A DNA stretch of 64,000 nucleotides from Desulfobacula sp964636495 (lineage in GTDB: Bacteria > Desulfobacterota > Desulfobacteria > Desulfobacterales > Desulfobacteraceae). A model generated the notes under the pieces. The model did no database searches, was not told the DNA's origin, and worked only from the letters and a program-made list of their open reading frames with translations. A program made the position numbers and the translations under genes. The first letter of the stretch is position 1. The number at the start of each line of letters is the position of its first letter. The stretch spans positions 73,297 through 137,296 of the forward strand of contig CAZWSL010000006.1 of NCBI GenBank assembly GCA_964636495.1, given 5' to 3'. This document shows positions 63,183 to 64,000 of the stretch, one piece after another.

Positions 63183-63911
63183 ATGTTAGAAAGAGTTAGA
63201 GCACCACGTGCAAACAAAAAAATTGAAGTTATTTTTGAAAATGGCAACGGTATCATAGAAAATATTTCAACTTCTGGAGGCTTTTTAAAAACCGATACCG
63301 CGATTCCAAGAGAAATTTTTGATCTCAAATTAAAAATTTCAGGCGGTAAAACAGTCAAAATAAACTGCAAACCAAAATGGAAAAATGAATCCGGAGTTGG
63401 ATTTAAAGTTTTAAGTGTTCAAAAATCAAAACAGCAGTTTTTCAACCAATATGTAACAAACCAGCTAAAAGCTTTAAAATTGTATGGAAATGAAAGAGTT
63501 TTCAGAACAGAAATAATGATAACTTTAAAAGATACAAACGCTTTTGGAAATGTTTATTTCAGTAATTTTATTGAATACCAGGGGATTATCAGAGAAAAAT
63601 TTTTATTATCAGCAGTTCCTGATGTCCACGAGATGCTTGCCAGAACAAATATCCGGCTTGTTACAGTTGAAACATATAATAAATTTATCAATAATGCGTT
63701 TTTTGGTGATATACTGATTGCTGAACTGACAACATCAGAGGTGAGTGCTGCAACCTGCAGATTGAATATTACTTTTAGAAATAAAATCAATGGAAATCTG
63801 ATTGGTCAAGGTTATCAAAGAATTTGCATAGTCAGTGCCAAAGGAAAAATTATTCGGATACCAGATAACCTTTTAAATCCTCTGGATTTTTATCAAGAAA
63901 TTAAAGCATAA
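63183..63911 (+). CDS. PilZ-like domain fused to hotdog-fold thioesterase-like domain
   Basis: 242 residues. Residues 1-85 resemble a PilZ domain: an N-terminal Arg group (RVRAPR at 4-9), NISTSGGF with the NxSxxG motif near 28-35, and a final beta strand (PKWKNESGVGFKVL). The Arg spacing is not the canonical R-x3-R. Residues 100-242 look like a 4HBT/hotdog thioesterase: FRTEIMITLKDTNAFGNVYFSNFIEYQGIIREKFL (split motif with DTNxxGxVYFxN), and the usual helix-strand order. Start ATG at 63183; no strong ribosome site. c-di-GMP control of an acyl-CoA thioesterase is a suggestive inference. Confidence 0.7.
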   Translation: MLERVRAPRANKKIEVIFENGNGIIENISTSGGFLKTDTAIPREIFDLKLKISGGKTVKINCKPKWKNESGVGFKVLSVQKSKQQFFNQYVTNQLKALKLYGNERVFRTEIMITLKDTNAFGNVYFSNFIEYQGIIREKFLLSAVPDVHEMLARTNIRLVTVETYNKFINNAFFGDILIAELTTSEVSAATCRLNITFRNKINGNLIGQGYQRICIVSAKGKIIRIPDNLLNPLDFYQEIKA

Positions 63912-63917
63912 ATCTGA

Positions 63918-64000
63918 ATGCAGTTCCTGAGTGCCATACTCCCGCTTTTTTCTTCAACAATCTTTTTGTGCCTTGGTATTGCTGTATTTTTTTTATCCAG
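63918..64000 (+). CDS. Start of a membrane protein (partial)
   Basis: From the ATG at 63918 the frame is open to the window edge and encodes 27 hydrophobic residues (QFLSAILPLFSSTIFLCLG). It begins 6 bases after the preceding stop. No ribosome site is obvious. It may be a transporter; too short to say more. Confidence 0.4.
   Translation, partial: MQFLSAILPLFSSTIFLCLGIAVFFLS

Noticed and set aside
1..64000. CRISPR array, complete insertion sequence or toxin-antitoxin pair
   Set aside because: No regularly spaced repeats, no transposase and no toxin-antitoxin gene pair were recognised on either strand.

Overview
The window looks like a chromosomal segment of a low-GC (AT-rich) anaerobic deltaproteobacterium, most likely a Desulfobacterales sulfate reducer. 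This is inferred from gene content: a LUD-domain gene next to a DUF166 gene, FmdE-type and V4R proteins, several 4Fe-4S ferredoxin-like proteins, DUF4911 next to miaB, a SEC-C-tagged methionine aminopeptidase, selB, and many two-domain fusions. No rRNA operon, phage, integrase, complete insertion sequence or CRISPR array is visible.

Layout. 1-3.1 kb: the tail of a gene and its terminator, a LUD-DUF166 pair, and a convergent dinB with a fused acylphosphatase. The DUF166 gene carries an in-frame UGA followed by a textbook bacterial SECIS hairpin, so it is read here as a selenoprotein; selB, needed to decode it, lies at 57.8-59.7 kb. 3.4-7.8 kb: a YejA/OppA-like lipoprotein and two Opp/Dpp-type ATPases with cspA between them and no permease gene. 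8.0-11.6 kb: two SurA-like chaperones, recO and a GHMP kinase. 11.7-23.4 kb: housekeeping genes glyQ, glyS, a small conserved gene, ligA, guaB, dnaE and a DjlA-like co-chaperone; short repeats lie at or near several gene ends. 23.4-27.4 kb (minus): a two-cluster ferredoxin protein and a NIL-ferredoxin/mnmA/mtaB tRNA-thiolation operon. 27.6-33.1 kb: an acyltransferase-hydrolase fusion, tex and a metallo-hydrolase. 33.2-36.6 kb: FmdE protein, DUF4911-miaB-map. 36.6-37.0 kb: a decayed acyltransferase pseudogene. 37-39.8 kb (minus): a B12-radical SAM protein and an MFS exporter. 39.9-44.4 kb (minus): ribF-def-fmt-rsmB-rpe, a translation/initiator-Met processing operon in which fmt seems to start at CTG.

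44.5-48.9 kb is the most accessory-looking part: two tRNA-Leu genes, DUF3795, an ECF sigma factor, an HU/IHF protein, and gene fragments (FosX-like, TolB/TPR). 48.9-54.7 kb (minus) is a signalling block: GGDEF cyclase, PlsC, then a PilJ/PAS receptor, a V4R protein and a SpoIIE-type phosphatase in one tight operon. 54.8-64 kb: isochorismatase-like hydrolase, two radical SAM genes (the second hemW), selB, tRNA-His, a cyclophilin-FKBP fusion, mtgA, a membrane protein with an Ada-like Cys motif, a PilZ-hotdog fusion and the start of one more membrane protein.

The strongest candidate for something new is the Sec-containing DUF166 protein and its LUD partner; next come the PAS/V4R/SpoIIE module and the PilZ-hotdog fusion. 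All identifications are from reading the sequence and family knowledge; no database search was run.
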